Part shown: piece after piece, positions 28,514 to 37,795 of the stretch | Numbering within the stretch: the stretch's first letter is position 1 | How the letters are laid out: each line of letters starts with the position of its first letter | Assembly: GCF_026004075.1 (NCBI RefSeq) | Contig: NZ_BPIK01000001.1 | Coordinates: forward strand, 345,501 to 409,500 | Direction of reading: 5' to 3' | Length of the DNA stretch: 64,000 bases | Source of the DNA: Meiothermus sp. | Lineage (GTDB): Bacteria; Deinococcota; Deinococci; Deinococcales; Thermaceae | Made by a program: the position numbers and the translations under genes | The notes under the pieces: generated by a model | The model's database searches: none | Seen by the model: the letters and a program-made list of their open reading frames with translations, nothing else | What the model was told of the DNA's origin: nothing

Positions 28514-29773
28514 TCAGGTCTCATAGGTTACTCTGCGCTCGAGCACCCGCTGCTGCACCAGCGTGAGCACCAAAATAACCGCAAACACCACCACCGCGAT
28601 GGCGCTGGCGTAGGAGAAATCGGAGTCGCGGAAGCCCTTGTTGTACATGTACAGGGTGATGGTCAGGGTGTCTTGCAAGACCCCGCCGGTGGGGGTCATG
28701 ATCAGCACCTGGGTAAAAACCTGAAAAGCTCCGATCAGGCCCAGCGTGGAAAGAAAAAAGGTGGTGGGGGAGAGCAGGGGCCAGGTGATGTAGCGCTGCT
28801 GCTGCCACCAGCTTGCGCCGTCGAGCTGGGCGGCCTCGTAGTACTCCTTGGGGATGTTTTGCAGCCCGGCCAGAATGACCACCACCTGGTAGCCCAGCAG
28901 GTGCCACAGGCTCATCACCATGATCGCCACAAAAGCCACGCTGGGCCCGGCCCAGAAGCCTTGAAGCTGGATGCCCAGTGGGGCCATAGCCAGGGCAAAG
29001 ATGCCCTGGGGGGTAGAGAGCCAGTCCAGCCCTGGCGTGCCGAGCACCCAGTTGAGGAAGCCAAACTCGGGGTGATAGATCCAGTCCCATACCGCGGCGG
29101 CCGCGGTGAGCGCCGTAATGTAGGGCAGGAAGTAGAGCGTGCGGAAGAAGCCCAGCAGGCGCACCCTTTCGTTGAGCAAAATGGCCACCAGCGTCGCCAG
29201 CAGAATCCCCAGGGGAACTGTAAAAATCACGAACCAGAAAGTGTTGCCCATGGCTTTCCAGAACAGGGGATCGCGCGTGAGCAGGATTTCGTAGTTAAGG
29301 AGCCCTGCGAACCTGCTCTGGCCGATGAAGTTAAACCGATCCAAAAACGAAAGCCACAGGGCGTACAAGCTGGGGAAGATCTGCCAGACCAAGAGTAGCC
29401 CCACTGCAGGCCAGACCAGCAACCACCCCCAGAAGCTGGCCTGTTCGCGCTCGGACATCTGGGGAGCCCAGGCCCAGTAAAGAGCGCCCACCCCAAGCAG
29501 GGCCAGCAGCACGGCAGGGGCGGTACTGTACCCCAGTCCGAGCCCCGCCAGCAGGAGGCCCAGCCCCGGCAGTAGGGATGGCTTGTAGGCTCGAACCAAC
29601 GCCTCGAGGGTCACCCCAAAAAGCAGGATGGTTCCCACCCCATAAGCCCAGGCGGGGAGTAGCTCGAGCGCCACAGCCAGCCGAACCAGGGCCAGCAGCA
29701 CCGTCATGCCGAGCACCAGGGTGGGACGGTGGCCGAGTGGGGGTTTATTTGTAGACCCACGAAGCGTTCGCAC
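28514..29773 (-). CDS. Sugar ABC transporter permease (MalF/UgpA type)
   Basis: 419 residues, GTG start at 29773. An N-terminal pair to quartet of extra membrane helices (about 20-100) precedes the usual six-helix permease core. The EAA loop reads YYEAAQLDGASWWQQQRYI near residues 300-320, where the ATPase docks. First gene of the permease-permease-binding protein operon; the ATPase must be encoded elsewhere, as is common for shared MsmK-type ATPases. The gene upstream, a diguanylate cyclase, starts a separate unit in the same orientation. Confidence 0.9.
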   Translation of the reverse strand: MRTLRGSTNKPPLGHRPTLVLGMTVLLALVRLAVALELLPAWAYGVGTILLFGVTLEALVRAYKPSLLPGLGLLLAGLGLGYSTAPAVLLALLGVGALYWAWAPQMSEREQASFWGWLLVWPAVGLLLVWQIFPSLYALWLSFLDRFNFIGQSRFAGLLNYEILLTRDPLFWKAMGNTFWFVIFTVPLGILLATLVAILLNERVRLLGFFRTLYFLPYITALTAAAAVWDWIYHPEFGFLNWVLGTPGLDWLSTPQGIFALAMAPLGIQLQGFWAGPSVAFVAIMVMSLWHLLGYQVVVILAGLQNIPKEYYEAAQLDGASWWQQQRYITWPLLSPTTFFLSTLGLIGAFQVFTQVLIMTPTGGVLQDTLTITLYMYNKGFRDSDFSYASAIAVVVFAVILVLTLVQQRVLERRVTYET

Positions 29774-29827
29774 GGCGTAAGTCTATCAAGCCGGGGTTCT
29801 GAGGTGGAGTGGAACCAGAAAACCCAT

Positions 29828-30901
29828 CTAGCCCACTACCTCAATGCGGTTGCCACCTGCCTGCTTGGAAAGGTACATGGCCGCATCGGCCCGTGAAACC
29901 AGCTGATCCGGGGTATCACCCGGAATGGCGCTGGCTATCCCAAAGCTGGCCGATACGGGGCGTAGAGATTCCAGCGAGTTTTCAGCCAAAAGCTGCCGGA
30001 GTCGATGGCATAATTCCTGGGCTTCTTGAAGAGAGGTACTGGGCAGCAGCAGCACAAACTCCTCGCCGCCCCATCTTCCCATGTAGTCACCCTGCCGCAG
30101 GTTTTGCCGCATCAACCTGGCCACATGCACCAGCACCTTATCGCCTGTTTCGTGCCCGTATTGGTCATTGACCTTCTTAAAGTGATCTAGATCCAACAGT
30201 ACCAGCGACAAGGGCTCTTTGGTTTTGTTGTGGTGCTCGAGGGCCCGGTGCATAGCCTCTATGATCGAGCGTCGATTGGCCACGCCGGTCAGGGGATCGG
30301 TGTGGGCGAGCTGGTATAGCTGGATGGCTTTAATCTGGGCTTGAAGGGCATGTTCTTTGGCCAGAATCAACAGCCTGAAAAGCACCAGGTAACATAGCTG
30401 CGAGATATAAAGTTGCAATACTGCATTTGAGTCTATGGGAGCACCTGCTGTTACTTGGGGAGCCAGTGCCAGGACGCCGGCCACCCCAAAGGCTGTAAAG
30501 ATTCCCAGTGAGACCCGCCAGGCTGTCCGGGGTTCAAACACAAAATAGGCCAGCACAAATACCATGGCAATCCAAACCGAAGAAGGCCACAGGCTTTCTT
30601 CAGCGACGGATAGCAGATTGTAGTAAATATTGAGCACCATCAATAGTGCAGTGCCCCAGAAAATACCACCCTCAACGGCACGGAAAGGTACCCATCTAGG
30701 CAACAACAAACCTGCCCAGCAGAGGAGGAGCCATGAGGCTATGACCAGCAGCGAATACTTTTCGTACAAGTTTTCTTGGGCGGGGAGATCCAGTTTAGCC
30801 CAGGCAAAAAGGGCCGCGTAAGCTGCCACAGGCAAAAAGAAAAGATATATTTTCGTCCGCACCGCAGCGGTGGAATCTAACCCCTGAGTCGATGCTGGCA
30901 T
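29828..30901 (-). CDS. Membrane-anchored diguanylate cyclase (GGDEF)
   Basis: 357 residues. The N-terminal half (about 15-190) has six or so membrane helices with no recognised sensor family. The C-terminal GGDEF domain starts at about 195 with LAHTDPLTGVANRRS. The active-site loop is GRWGGEEFVLL, and an RQGD inhibitory I-site lies five residues before GGEEF, so product feedback is expected. The enzyme makes c-di-GMP from two GTP. Together with the degenerate GGDEF-EAL protein at 21.2 kb it shows c-di-GMP signalling in this organism. Confidence 0.93.
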   Translation of the reverse strand: MPASTQGLDSTAAVRTKIYLFFLPVAAYAALFAWAKLDLPAQENLYEKYSLLVIASWLLLCWAGLLLPRWVPFRAVEGGIFWGTALLMVLNIYYNLLSVAEESLWPSSVWIAMVFVLAYFVFEPRTAWRVSLGIFTAFGVAGVLALAPQVTAGAPIDSNAVLQLYISQLCYLVLFRLLILAKEHALQAQIKAIQLYQLAHTDPLTGVANRRSIIEAMHRALEHHNKTKEPLSLVLLDLDHFKKVNDQYGHETGDKVLVHVARLMRQNLRQGDYMGRWGGEEFVLLLPSTSLQEAQELCHRLRQLLAENSLESLRPVSASFGIASAIPGDTPDQLVSRADAAMYLSKQAGGNRIEVVG

Positions 30902-30980
30902 AGACTAACAACATTCTCCTGCATTTTGTCTTATAGACAAGCCCATATTCGGGGAGCAATACACTACCAGCCCGACTGCC

Positions 30981-31015
30981 AAAAAAAGCACCGGCCGGTA
31001 CTGGCCGATGCTTTT
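30981..31015 (-). terminator. Intrinsic terminator of the sdh operon
   Basis: On the minus strand AAAAGCA, CGGCC, a short loop, GGCCG and TGCTTTT form a stem with one mismatch, followed by seven T. It begins 23 bp after the sdhB stop codon. Confidence 0.85.
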
Positions 31016-31038
31016 GCTCAGCTGGAAGAGATTTTTTG

Positions 31039-31809
31039 CTAGTCGTCGGCCGCCTGGCTCGAGGCAGCGGCCTGCTTTTTGCTACCGAACAGCCGCCGGA
31101 AGAAGCCCAGGATTGGGTCGTAGTACTCGTCCACCACCCGCTCTTTGAGCGGGATGATGGCGTTATCGGTAATGTGGATGTGCTCGGGGCAGACCTCGGT
31201 GCAGCACTTGGTGATGTTGCAGTAGCCGATACCCCCTTCGTTTTTGAGCATATCCAGGCGGTTTTCCACGTCCAGGGGGTGCATCTCGAGGCTGGCGGTG
31301 CGTACCAGCAAGCGCGGCCCAATAAAGCCGGTTTTTTCGTCGTGCTCGCGCAGCACGTGGCAAACGTTCTGGCACAGGAAGCACTCGATGCACTTCCTGA
31401 ATTCCTGCACCCGATCCACGTCCTCCTGGAACATGATCCAGTCGGTGTTGGGGGCTGGGGTGAAGGGCTTGATTTTTTTGTTGGCCTCGTAGTTCCACTT
31501 CACATCGGTGGCTAGGTCGCGGATCACCGGGAAGGTTTTCATGGGCCGTACCGTGACCGGCTTGCTGGTGTCGATGGTGTCCAGCCGGGTCATGCACATC
31601 AGGGTGGGCTTCCCATTGACCTCGGCCCCGCAGGAGCCACACTTGCCGGCCTTGCAGTTCCAGCGGCAGGCCAGATCGGGGGCCTGTTCGGCCTGGATCT
31701 GGTGGATGGCGTCCAGCACCACCATGCCTTCCTGGACTTCGATGGTGTAGTCCTTCAACTCACCACCATTGCGATCCCCACGAAAAATTCTAAAAGTGAC
31801 GGTCGACAT
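31039..31809 (-). CDS. sdhB: Succinate dehydrogenase iron-sulfur subunit
   Basis: 256 residues from the ATG at 31809, placed 1 nt after the sdhA stop (TGAGATG); a GTG three codons upstream is possible. The [2Fe-2S] ligands are CRWNCKAGKCGSCGAEVNG with a later Cys (LMC), and two further Cys clusters CIECFLCQNVC and CTEVCPEH bind the [4Fe-4S]/[3Fe-4S] centres. It passes electrons from the flavoprotein to the membrane anchor. A charged, Ala-rich tail (residues about 235-256) is extra. Last gene of sdhC-sdhA-sdhB. Confidence 0.95.
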   Translation of the reverse strand: MSTVTFRIFRGDRNGGELKDYTIEVQEGMVVLDAIHQIQAEQAPDLACRWNCKAGKCGSCGAEVNGKPTLMCMTRLDTIDTSKPVTVRPMKTFPVIRDLATDVKWNYEANKKIKPFTPAPNTDWIMFQEDVDRVQEFRKCIECFLCQNVCHVLREHDEKTGFIGPRLLVRTASLEMHPLDVENRLDMLKNEGGIGYCNITKCCTEVCPEHIHITDNAIIPLKERVVDEYYDPILGFFRRLFGSKKQAAASSQAADD

Positions 31810-31810
31810 C

Positions 31811-33640
31811 TCAGGCACCTACCTTGTCACTGAGCTCCTTGAGGTCTTTGGCCTCAGCCACTTTACGCAGCTCCTCCGGCATCTCGGGCAGTGGCTCAGC
31901 CACCACCGTAAGGGTTCCATCGCTGCTGCGCCGGATGATGTGGTTGATTTTGGCAAAGGTGGGGTCGGGGTCGGGGTAGTCGAGGCGCGCATGGCCCCCC
32001 CGGCTTTCCTTGCGTGCTAGGGCGGCCAGCACCACGGCCTCGGAAATCTCCACCATCAGGCGCATGTCCAGGGCCGTGTGCCAGCCGGGGTTGTAGGCCC
32101 GACTGCCCGAGACCGAGGTGTTCCAGGCCCGCTTTTTGAGGTTAGCCAGAATCTCGAGCTGGGCTTTGAGTTCGCTTTCTTCGCGCATAATGCCAGCGTT
32201 TTTCTGCATGGTGGCGCGAAGCTCTTTCATGAGTGCAAAGGGGTTCTCGCCCTGGGGGTTGTTGAAGGGTTGCAGGGCCTCGGCGATGTAGGCCCGTACC
32301 TGGGCCTCGTCCACCTGGTAGGAGCCGGTCTGCTTGGCCGCATACTCAGCGGCAGCCATACCGGCCCGCCGCCCAAACACCACCAGGTCGGACAGGGAGT
32401 TGCCGCCCAGGCGGTTGGCCCCATGGAGTCCCCCCGCCACCTCGCCCGCAGCGTACAGCCCTGGTACGTTGGTGGCCTGGGTGTCCGGGTCGACCCGCAC
32501 CCCACCCATCACGTAGTGGCAGGTGGGGCCCACCTCCATGGGTTCTTTGGTGATATCCAGGTTGCCCAGCTTCATGAACTGGTGGTACATGCTGGGCAGT
32601 TTCTTTTTGATGTAGTCGGCAGGGCGTCGGCTGGCAATGTCGAGGTAAGCACCACCGTGGGGGCTTCCCCGGCCCTCGTTAACCTCCTTGCGGATGGCCC
32701 TTGCGACTACGTCGCGGGTTAGCAACTCGGGCGGACGGCGGGCGCTGCGGTCGCCCTGGAGCCAGCGCTCGGCTTCCTCCTCGGTTTCGGCAAACTCGCC
32801 TTTGTAGCGCTCGGGCACATTGTCGAACATGAAGCGCCTGCCCTCGCTGTTCTTGAGGACACCCCCTTCGCCCCGCACGCCTTCGGTCACCAGAATACCC
32901 ATCACGCTGGGCGGCCAGACCATCCCGGTAGGGTGGAACTGGATGAACTCCATATCGATCAGATCGGCGCCCACCATGCTGGCCAGCGAGAAGCCATCGC
33001 CGGTGCACTCCCAGGAGTTGGAGGTGATCTGGTAGATGCGGCCCAGCCCGCCTGTAGCCAGCACCACCGCCTTGGCCCGGAAGACCAGGAATTCCCCGGT
33101 CTGGCGGTTAAAGCCTAGGGCCCCTACTACCCGGCCGGCATCGGTCAGAAGGCGGTAGACGGTGGTCTCCATGTGGGCATGGATGCCCATCTTTACCGCG
33201 TGGTCTTGTAGGGTGCGGATGAGCTCGAGGCCGGTGCGGTCGCCGACGTGGGCCAGCCGGGGGTAGGAGTGCCCCCCAAAGTTGCGCTGGTTGATCCGGC
33301 CATCGGGGGTACGGTCGAAGACAGCCCCCCATTGTTCTAGCTCACGCACCCGGTCGGGGGCTTCCTTGGTGTAGTTCTCCACCATCTTCCAGTTGTTGAG
33401 CATGCCCCCGCCCTTGAGGGTGTCGCGGAAATGTACTTTCCAGTTGTCCTCCGGGCGTACGTTGCCCATCGCGGCCGCCATGCCCCCCTCGGCCATCACG
33501 GTGTGGGCCTTGCCCAGGAGGCTCTTGGTAACCACCCCCACCTTGGCCCCTTGCTCGATGGCCGCGATGGCAGCCCGCAGACCGGCGCCCCCAGCGCCGA
33601 TAACAAGTACGTCGTAGTCGTGGATTGTATAGGATTCCAT
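31811..33640 (-). CDS. sdhA: Succinate dehydrogenase flavoprotein subunit
   Basis: 609 residues, ATG preceded by AAGGAG. The FAD Rossmann motif GAGGAGLRAAIAA lies near residues 17-29, and the covalent-FAD His sits in KAHTVMAEGG (about 45-54). HPTGMVWPPSVMG and the active-site Arg region of the C-terminal half fit the SdhA/FrdA family. It oxidises succinate to fumarate (or the reverse). Sequence style and the unusual anchor next to it suggest the actinobacterial Sdh1-like group rather than the classical SdhCDAB type. Confidence 0.95.
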   Translation of the reverse strand: MESYTIHDYDVLVIGAGGAGLRAAIAAIEQGAKVGVVTKSLLGKAHTVMAEGGMAAAMGNVRPEDNWKVHFRDTLKGGGMLNNWKMVENYTKEAPDRVRELEQWGAVFDRTPDGRINQRNFGGHSYPRLAHVGDRTGLELIRTLQDHAVKMGIHAHMETTVYRLLTDAGRVVGALGFNRQTGEFLVFRAKAVVLATGGLGRIYQITSNSWECTGDGFSLASMVGADLIDMEFIQFHPTGMVWPPSVMGILVTEGVRGEGGVLKNSEGRRFMFDNVPERYKGEFAETEEEAERWLQGDRSARRPPELLTRDVVARAIRKEVNEGRGSPHGGAYLDIASRRPADYIKKKLPSMYHQFMKLGNLDITKEPMEVGPTCHYVMGGVRVDPDTQATNVPGLYAAGEVAGGLHGANRLGGNSLSDLVVFGRRAGMAAAEYAAKQTGSYQVDEAQVRAYIAEALQPFNNPQGENPFALMKELRATMQKNAGIMREESELKAQLEILANLKKRAWNTSVSGSRAYNPGWHTALDMRLMVEISEAVVLAALARKESRGGHARLDYPDPDPTFAKINHIIRRSSDGTLTVVAEPLPEMPEELRKVAEAKDLKELSDKVGA

Positions 33641-33650
33641 ATTGGCTCCT

Positions 33651-34403
33651 TTAGAACAGGCGAATGTCGGTGATGGTGCCCATGGAGCACAGGCGGATGT
33701 AGACGTCGGTGAACCACACCGAGAGCATGCTGGTTACCCCCCAGAAGCCGTGGCTCTCGTTGATGCGGGTGATGCGCTGCCACAGGGTATAGCGGGTTTT
33801 ATGTTTGGACATGCAGTTGAGGCAGCCGCCCGCCAGGTGCCGCCAGGCGTGGCAGGAGAAGGTGTAGTACGAGAGCAGAATCACGTTGCCCAGCATGACC
33901 AGGCTGCCCACACCCACCCCGAAGCCGTCCTCGAAGAAAAAGGCCCGGATGGCATCGTACCAGAGGAAAGCCACCACCGGCACCGAGAGATACCAGAAGT
34001 AGCGGTGCAGGTTGTTTAGCACAAAGGGGAAGGCCCGCTCACCGCTATAGGCTTTGCGCAACTCGGGCACAGCGCAGGCCGGGGGGTCCCAGAAGAAGGC
34101 CCGGTAATAGGCTTTGCGGTAGTAGTAGCAGGTTGCGCGGAAGCCCAGGGGAATCCAGAGCACCAGGAAGGCCGGCGAGATGGCCAGCCAGTCGAGGTCT
34201 TTGGCGTGAACGCCGGGTATGGGTATGGAGTAGAACGGCGATAGGTAGGGCCCGAACTCAAAGTGTTGACGGTTCCAGGCTACCCAAAGGGCGTATACCC
34301 CAAACAAGCCCAGGCTCAGCACCGTGAAAAGGGGCTCGATCCACCAGGCGTCCTGCCGATCGCTTTGCCGAGATTCTGTACCTGAAACGGGTTTCGTACT
34401 CAT
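33651..34403 (-). CDS. sdhC: Succinate dehydrogenase membrane anchor, Sdh1-like
   Basis: 250 residues from the ATG at 34403, where AGAGGA lies unusually close (2 nt). Five or so hydrophobic segments. Unlike classical SdhC/SdhD it is one larger subunit with conserved-looking Cys and His: TCYYYRKAYYRAFFW with a Cys after WDPPA, and SCHAWRHLAGGCLNC followed by KHKTR. This resembles the anchor of mycobacterial Sdh1, whose structure has been described with a membrane-embedded Rieske-type cluster. Ligand identity here is inference. First gene of the operon. Confidence 0.8.
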   Translation of the reverse strand: MSTKPVSGTESRQSDRQDAWWIEPLFTVLSLGLFGVYALWVAWNRQHFEFGPYLSPFYSIPIPGVHAKDLDWLAISPAFLVLWIPLGFRATCYYYRKAYYRAFFWDPPACAVPELRKAYSGERAFPFVLNNLHRYFWYLSVPVVAFLWYDAIRAFFFEDGFGVGVGSLVMLGNVILLSYYTFSCHAWRHLAGGCLNCMSKHKTRYTLWQRITRINESHGFWGVTSMLSVWFTDVYIRLCSMGTITDIRLF

Positions 34404-34684
34404 TTCCTCTAAACTATACCTGTTTGTGCGCAGGTATGGAAACTTCGATGGGCTACATTGAACCCTGGGCAGTACTGGTGTAATTAATAACACTTATTCC
34501 AAACAACCTTGGCTCAAGTCGTGGAATTGCCTTTTCAGAAGGAAGATTTCAATGAGGATTGACAGGATATGCCCTCGAGTCCATAATTGTTGGCTGTTAA
34601 GACGCCCCTTGGGTGGCCGTCTAACGAGGCGCTGCGGACAAGGCACTTGTGCTTGAAAGCCGCAAGCTTTTGGAGGATACGAGG

Positions 34685-35125
34685 TTGGAACTGTTTGGTT
34701 TTGGCCCGCACCTGATGATCGACGGCTACCATGCAAACGCTGAAAAACTGGCCGATTTCGAGCTTATTCGGCAGGTTCTGGATCAGCTTCCCGAAGAGAT
34801 GGAGATGACCAAGGTGCTGCCGCCGGTAGTGCAGCGCTACCCGGCGCTTCCAGGTCATGCGGAGGGGATTACGGGGGTGGTGATCATCGCCGAGAGCCAC
34901 ATTGCCATACACACCTTCCCCAGCGAGCGTTTTATTAGCGTGGATATTTTTTCCTGCAAAGAATTCGACCTGGGCAAAGCCCTCAAGCGGGTGGTGGAGC
35001 ACTTCGAGATTGGACGCTACGAGACCTACCTGATTAACCGGGGCAAGGAGTATCCCAAGGACCTCGAGCTGGCCCGGCAGATAGTGGCCGGGGAGCGGGA
35101 GTACGTACAGGCCCGCATCGGTTAG
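34685..35125 (+). CDS. speD: S-adenosylmethionine decarboxylase proenzyme
   Basis: 146 residues from the TTG at 34685, chosen because GGAGG lies 8 nt upstream; an in-frame GTG at 34649 would add 12 residues with no ribosome site. The pyruvoyl-forming Ser is S71 in AESHIAIHTFPSE, with His and Cys of the active site following (VDIFSCKEF). The proenzyme cleaves itself between Glu 70 and Ser 71. Decarboxylated SAM feeds the long-chain and branched polyamines important in thermophiles. The 281-bp upstream gap holds a possible structured leader near 34598-34625. Confidence 0.95.
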   Translation: MELFGFGPHLMIDGYHANAEKLADFELIRQVLDQLPEEMEMTKVLPPVVQRYPALPGHAEGITGVVIIAESHIAIHTFPSERFISVDIFSCKEFDLGKALKRVVEHFEIGRYETYLINRGKEYPKDLELARQIVAGEREYVQARIG

Positions 35126-35151
35126 CCGGGTGAAACCCCGGCTAATTTTTT
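35122..35151 (+). terminator. Intrinsic terminator between speD and the IclR gene
   Basis: TTAGCCGGG (35122-35130) pairs perfectly with CCCGGCTAA (35137-35145) and is followed by six T. The stem includes the speD stop codon and the T run overlaps the end of the convergent regulator gene. Confidence 0.88.
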
Positions 35152-35947
35152 AGCCCGACCAGCCCAGCCGCGCCGAGACTGCATCGGCAGCCTGGCGCAC
35201 CCGCGCGCCGAGTTCGGGCAGACGCTCGTTGGGAACGCGGGTGGTAGGGGCCGATAGCGACATGGAGGCAACCACCTTGCCCCGGTTGTCGTGGATGGGG
35301 GCCGCAATGCAGCGTACCCCGTCTTCCCGCTCTTCATCGTCCAGCACGTAACGGCGCTGGCGGGCTTCCTGCAGGGTTTTCAAGAAGCCTTCCAGGGTGG
35401 TGATGGTCTTGGCGGTGTAGGGTTTGAAGGGCCCTGCGCCCACAATCCGGCGAATTTCCGGCTCACTGTGTTCTAAAAGCAGGGCTTTGCCCACCCCGGT
35501 GCAGTAGATGGGGGCCCTGGCCCCGATGCGGGTGAACATCCGGATGAGCTGCCGCCCCTCCACCTGAGCGATGTAGATGACCTCGTTGCCGTCCAGAACG
35601 GCCAGGTTGACGGTTTCGTTGAGTTCGTCTACCAGTTTCTCCATCTCCGGGGTAGCGGCCTCGATTAGCCCGCCCCGCGTCAGGAAGGCCGAACCTACCT
35701 GATAAGCCCGCAGGCCCACCTTCCACAGGCCCCGGGTCTCGTCCCAGTCGGCAAAGCCTCGGCGGCGCAGAGTTTCTAGAAGCCGGTAGGCGGTGCTGGG
35801 TGAGAGGTCGGTTTTGCGGGCCAGCTCTGAGAGAGAGAGGGTCTCGGCCTCAGATAGAACCTCCAGCAGGTGCAGGCCGCGCTCGAGTGTCCGTACCTCA
35901 CCAACCTCGGTCGAACGGCTGCGCCCTGGGCGACGCTTGGTATTCAT
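35150..35947 (-). CDS. IclR-family transcriptional regulator
   Basis: 265 residues from the ATG at 35947, which gives MNTKRRPGRSRST. The N-terminal winged helix (about 18-80) contains LSLSELARKTDLSPSTAYRLLETL. The C-terminal IclR effector domain (85-260) has YIAQVEGRQLIRMFTRIG and GVRCIAAPIHDNRGKVVASM. It is divergent from malate synthase aceB, 129 bp away, so it very likely controls the glyoxylate shunt in the manner of E. coli IclR. Two palindromes in the shared region are candidate operators. Confidence 0.92.
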   Translation of the reverse strand: MNTKRRPGRSRSTEVGEVRTLERGLHLLEVLSEAETLSLSELARKTDLSPSTAYRLLETLRRRGFADWDETRGLWKVGLRAYQVGSAFLTRGGLIEAATPEMEKLVDELNETVNLAVLDGNEVIYIAQVEGRQLIRMFTRIGARAPIYCTGVGKALLLEHSEPEIRRIVGAGPFKPYTAKTITTLEGFLKTLQEARQRRYVLDDEEREDGVRCIAAPIHDNRGKVVASMSLSAPTTRVPNERLPELGARVRQAADAVSARLGWSG

Positions 35948-35975
35948 GGCCGTAGCATAGGGGAGTCGGGGCATT

Positions 35976-35993
35976 TTTTCAATAAATGGAAAA
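35976..35993. promoter_or_regulatory. Candidate IclR operator
   Basis: TTTTCAAT-AA-ATGGAAAA is an 18-bp near-perfect palindrome (7 of 8 pairs) between the divergent IclR and aceB genes. It resembles the A/T-flanked TGGAAA...TTTCCA style of IclR sites. Confidence 0.55.
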
Positions 35994-36005
35994 CAATCCC
36001 GTAGA

Positions 36006-36046
36006 TTGACAAACTGATTCCACCGAGGCTAGGCTTTGACCTAGCC
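36006..36046 (+). promoter_or_regulatory. aceB promoter with overlapping operator
   Basis: A consensus -35 TTGACA (36006-36011) lies 18 nt before -10 TAGGCT (36030-36035). A perfect inverted repeat GGCTAGG (36027-36033) / CCTAGCC (36040-36046) covers the -10, well placed for repression. Confidence 0.6.
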
Positions 36047-36076
36047 GCGTGTCCGGCCATTCCACAGGAGACTGCC

Positions 36077-37651
36077 ATGAGCGAGATGCCCAAAGGTGTG
36101 CAAATTCTAGGCCCCAAACTCCCTGCCTCCGATACGGTGCTGACCCCTGAGGCCCTGGCTTTTTTGGCCGGACTTCAGCGTGAGTTCAATGCGGTGCGCA
36201 AGGGTTTGTTGCAACGTCGCGCCGAAGTAGCCCAGCGCATCCAGGCCGGCGAAAAGCCCGGATTCCTCGAGCACACCCGGTTTGTCCGGGAAGGGGACTG
36301 GAAGGTGGCCCCCGCCCCCCCCGACCTCAACGACCGGCGGGTCGAGATTACCGGCCCTACCGAACGCAAAATGATGATTAATGCCCTTAACTCCGGGGCC
36401 AAGGTCTTCATGGCCGACTGCGAGGACTCGCTCTCGCCAACCTGGGAAAACGTGGTGCAGGGCCAGCAAAACCTGATGGATGCTGTGCGCCGTACCATTT
36501 CCCTGAGCACTCCCGAGAAGGAATACCGACTGAACGAGAAAATTGCCACTCTGGTGGTGCGCCCCAGGGGCTGGCACCTGAACGAACGGCATGTGCTGGT
36601 GGATGGCGAACCCATGTCCGGAAGCCTCTTCGACTTCGGGCTTTACTTTTTCCACAACGCCCACGAGCTACTAAAGCGCGGTAGCGGCCCCTACTTCTAC
36701 CTGCCCAAGCTGGAGAACCACCTCGAGGCCCGCCTCTGGAACGACGTCTTCAAGTTTGCCCAGAGCTATATGGGCATTCCCCAGGGCACCATCCGGGCCA
36801 CGGTGCTCATCGAGACCATCCTGGCCGCTTTCGAGATGGAGGAAATCCTCTACGAGTTGCGCGAGCACGCCGCCGGCCTCAACGCAGGGCGCTGGGACTA
36901 CATCTTTAGCTGCATCAAGAAGTTCGCCACCCACGAGGTGCTCTTCCCCGACCGGGCCCAGGTCACCATGACCGTGCCTTTCATGCGGGCCTACACCGAG
37001 CTGCTGGTGCGCACCTGCCATAAGCGCGGAGCCCACGCCATTGGGGGGATGTCGGCCTTCATCCCCAGCCGCAAAGACCCCGAGGTGAACGCCAAGGCCA
37101 TCGAGCAGGTCACCAAAGATAAGGAGCGGGAGTCGGGGGACGGCTTCGACGGCACCTGGGTGGCCCACCCCGACCTGGTGCCGGTAGCCATGGCGGTATT
37201 CGATAAGGTGCTGGGTGATAAACCCAACCAGAAAGACCGCCTGCGCGAGGATGTGGACGGCAAGATTAAGGCCGAAGATCTGATTAACTTCGAGGTGCCG
37301 GGTGGCAAGATTACCGAGGCGGGGATTCGCAACAACATCAGCGTGGAGTTGCAGTACATGGCGGCCTGGCTGGGCGGAAGCGGCGCGGTAGCCATCTTCA
37401 ACCTAATGGAAGACGCTGCTACCGCCGAAATTTCCCGCTCACAACTGTGGCAGTGGCTCCGCAAGGGGGCTAGGTTGGACGATGGGCGCACCTTTACCCA
37501 GGAGCTATACGCAAAGCTCAAGCAGGAAGAGATGGCTAAACTGGCGGGTCTGAAGAACCTGGAAGAGGCCGCCCAACTCCTGGATGAACTGGTGCTGCAG
37601 CCAGAGTTCAAAGAATTCCTGACCCTGCCGGCCTACGAGCGGCTGGGTTGA
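36077..37651 (+). CDS. aceB: Malate synthase A
   Basis: 524 residues, ATG preceded by CAGGAGA. Family features: [19 protein letters not shown] (about 90-108), [12 protein letters not shown] with the catalytic acids, and the signature [12 protein letters not shown] near residues 272-283, followed later by [11 protein letters not shown]. The enzyme condenses glyoxylate with acetyl-CoA to malate, completing the glyoxylate bypass for growth on acetate or fatty acids. No isocitrate lyase gene is in the window. Probably controlled by the divergent IclR-type regulator. Confidence 0.97.
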   Translation: MSEMPKGVQILGPKLPASDTVLTPEALAFLAGLQREFNAVRKGLLQRRAEVAQRIQAGEKPGFLEHTRFVREGDWKVAPAPPDLNDRRVEITGPTERKMMINALNSGAKVFMADCEDSLSPTWENVVQGQQNLMDAVRRTISLSTPEKEYRLNEKIATLVVRPRGWHLNERHVLVDGEPMSGSLFDFGLYFFHNAHELLKRGSGPYFYLPKLENHLEARLWNDVFKFAQSYMGIPQGTIRATVLIETILAAFEMEEILYELREHAAGLNAGRWDYIFSCIKKFATHEVLFPDRAQVTMTVPFMRAYTELLVRTCHKRGAHAIGGMSAFIPSRKDPEVNAKAIEQVTKDKERESGDGFDGTWVAHPDLVPVAMAVFDKVLGDKPNQKDRLREDVDGKIKAEDLINFEVPGGKITEAGIRNNISVELQYMAAWLGGSGAVAIFNLMEDAATAEISRSQLWQWLRKGARLDDGRTFTQELYAKLKQEEMAKLAGLKNLEEAAQLLDELVLQPEFKEFLTLPAYERLG

Positions 37652-37682
37652 AAAGTGCCCTACCGCTGGTTCTCCTTCATCT

Positions 37683-37775
37683 GGGAAGCGCAAGCAAAAG
37701 GGCGAAGCTTCCCATGGGGGTGCTGGTGGGTATCTCCACGGGACTTTGGGTGGACGGCCCGAATGTCCACCCAAA
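37683..37775. repeat. Inverted repeats in the aceB/SSB-like convergent gap
   Basis: Two perfect inverted repeats: GGGAAGC/GCTTCCC (37683-37689 and 37707-37713) and TTTGGGTGGAC/GTCCACCCAAA (37745-37755 and 37765-37775). The second is a strong hairpin without a clear T run on either strand; it may terminate both convergent genes weakly. Confidence 0.55.
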
Positions 37776-37795
37776 ACCCGGTAATTGTTGCTGCT

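Noticed and set aside
34649-34684. GTG start for speD
   Set aside because: No ribosome-binding site precedes it, while the TTG at 34685 has GGAGG at ideal spacing.
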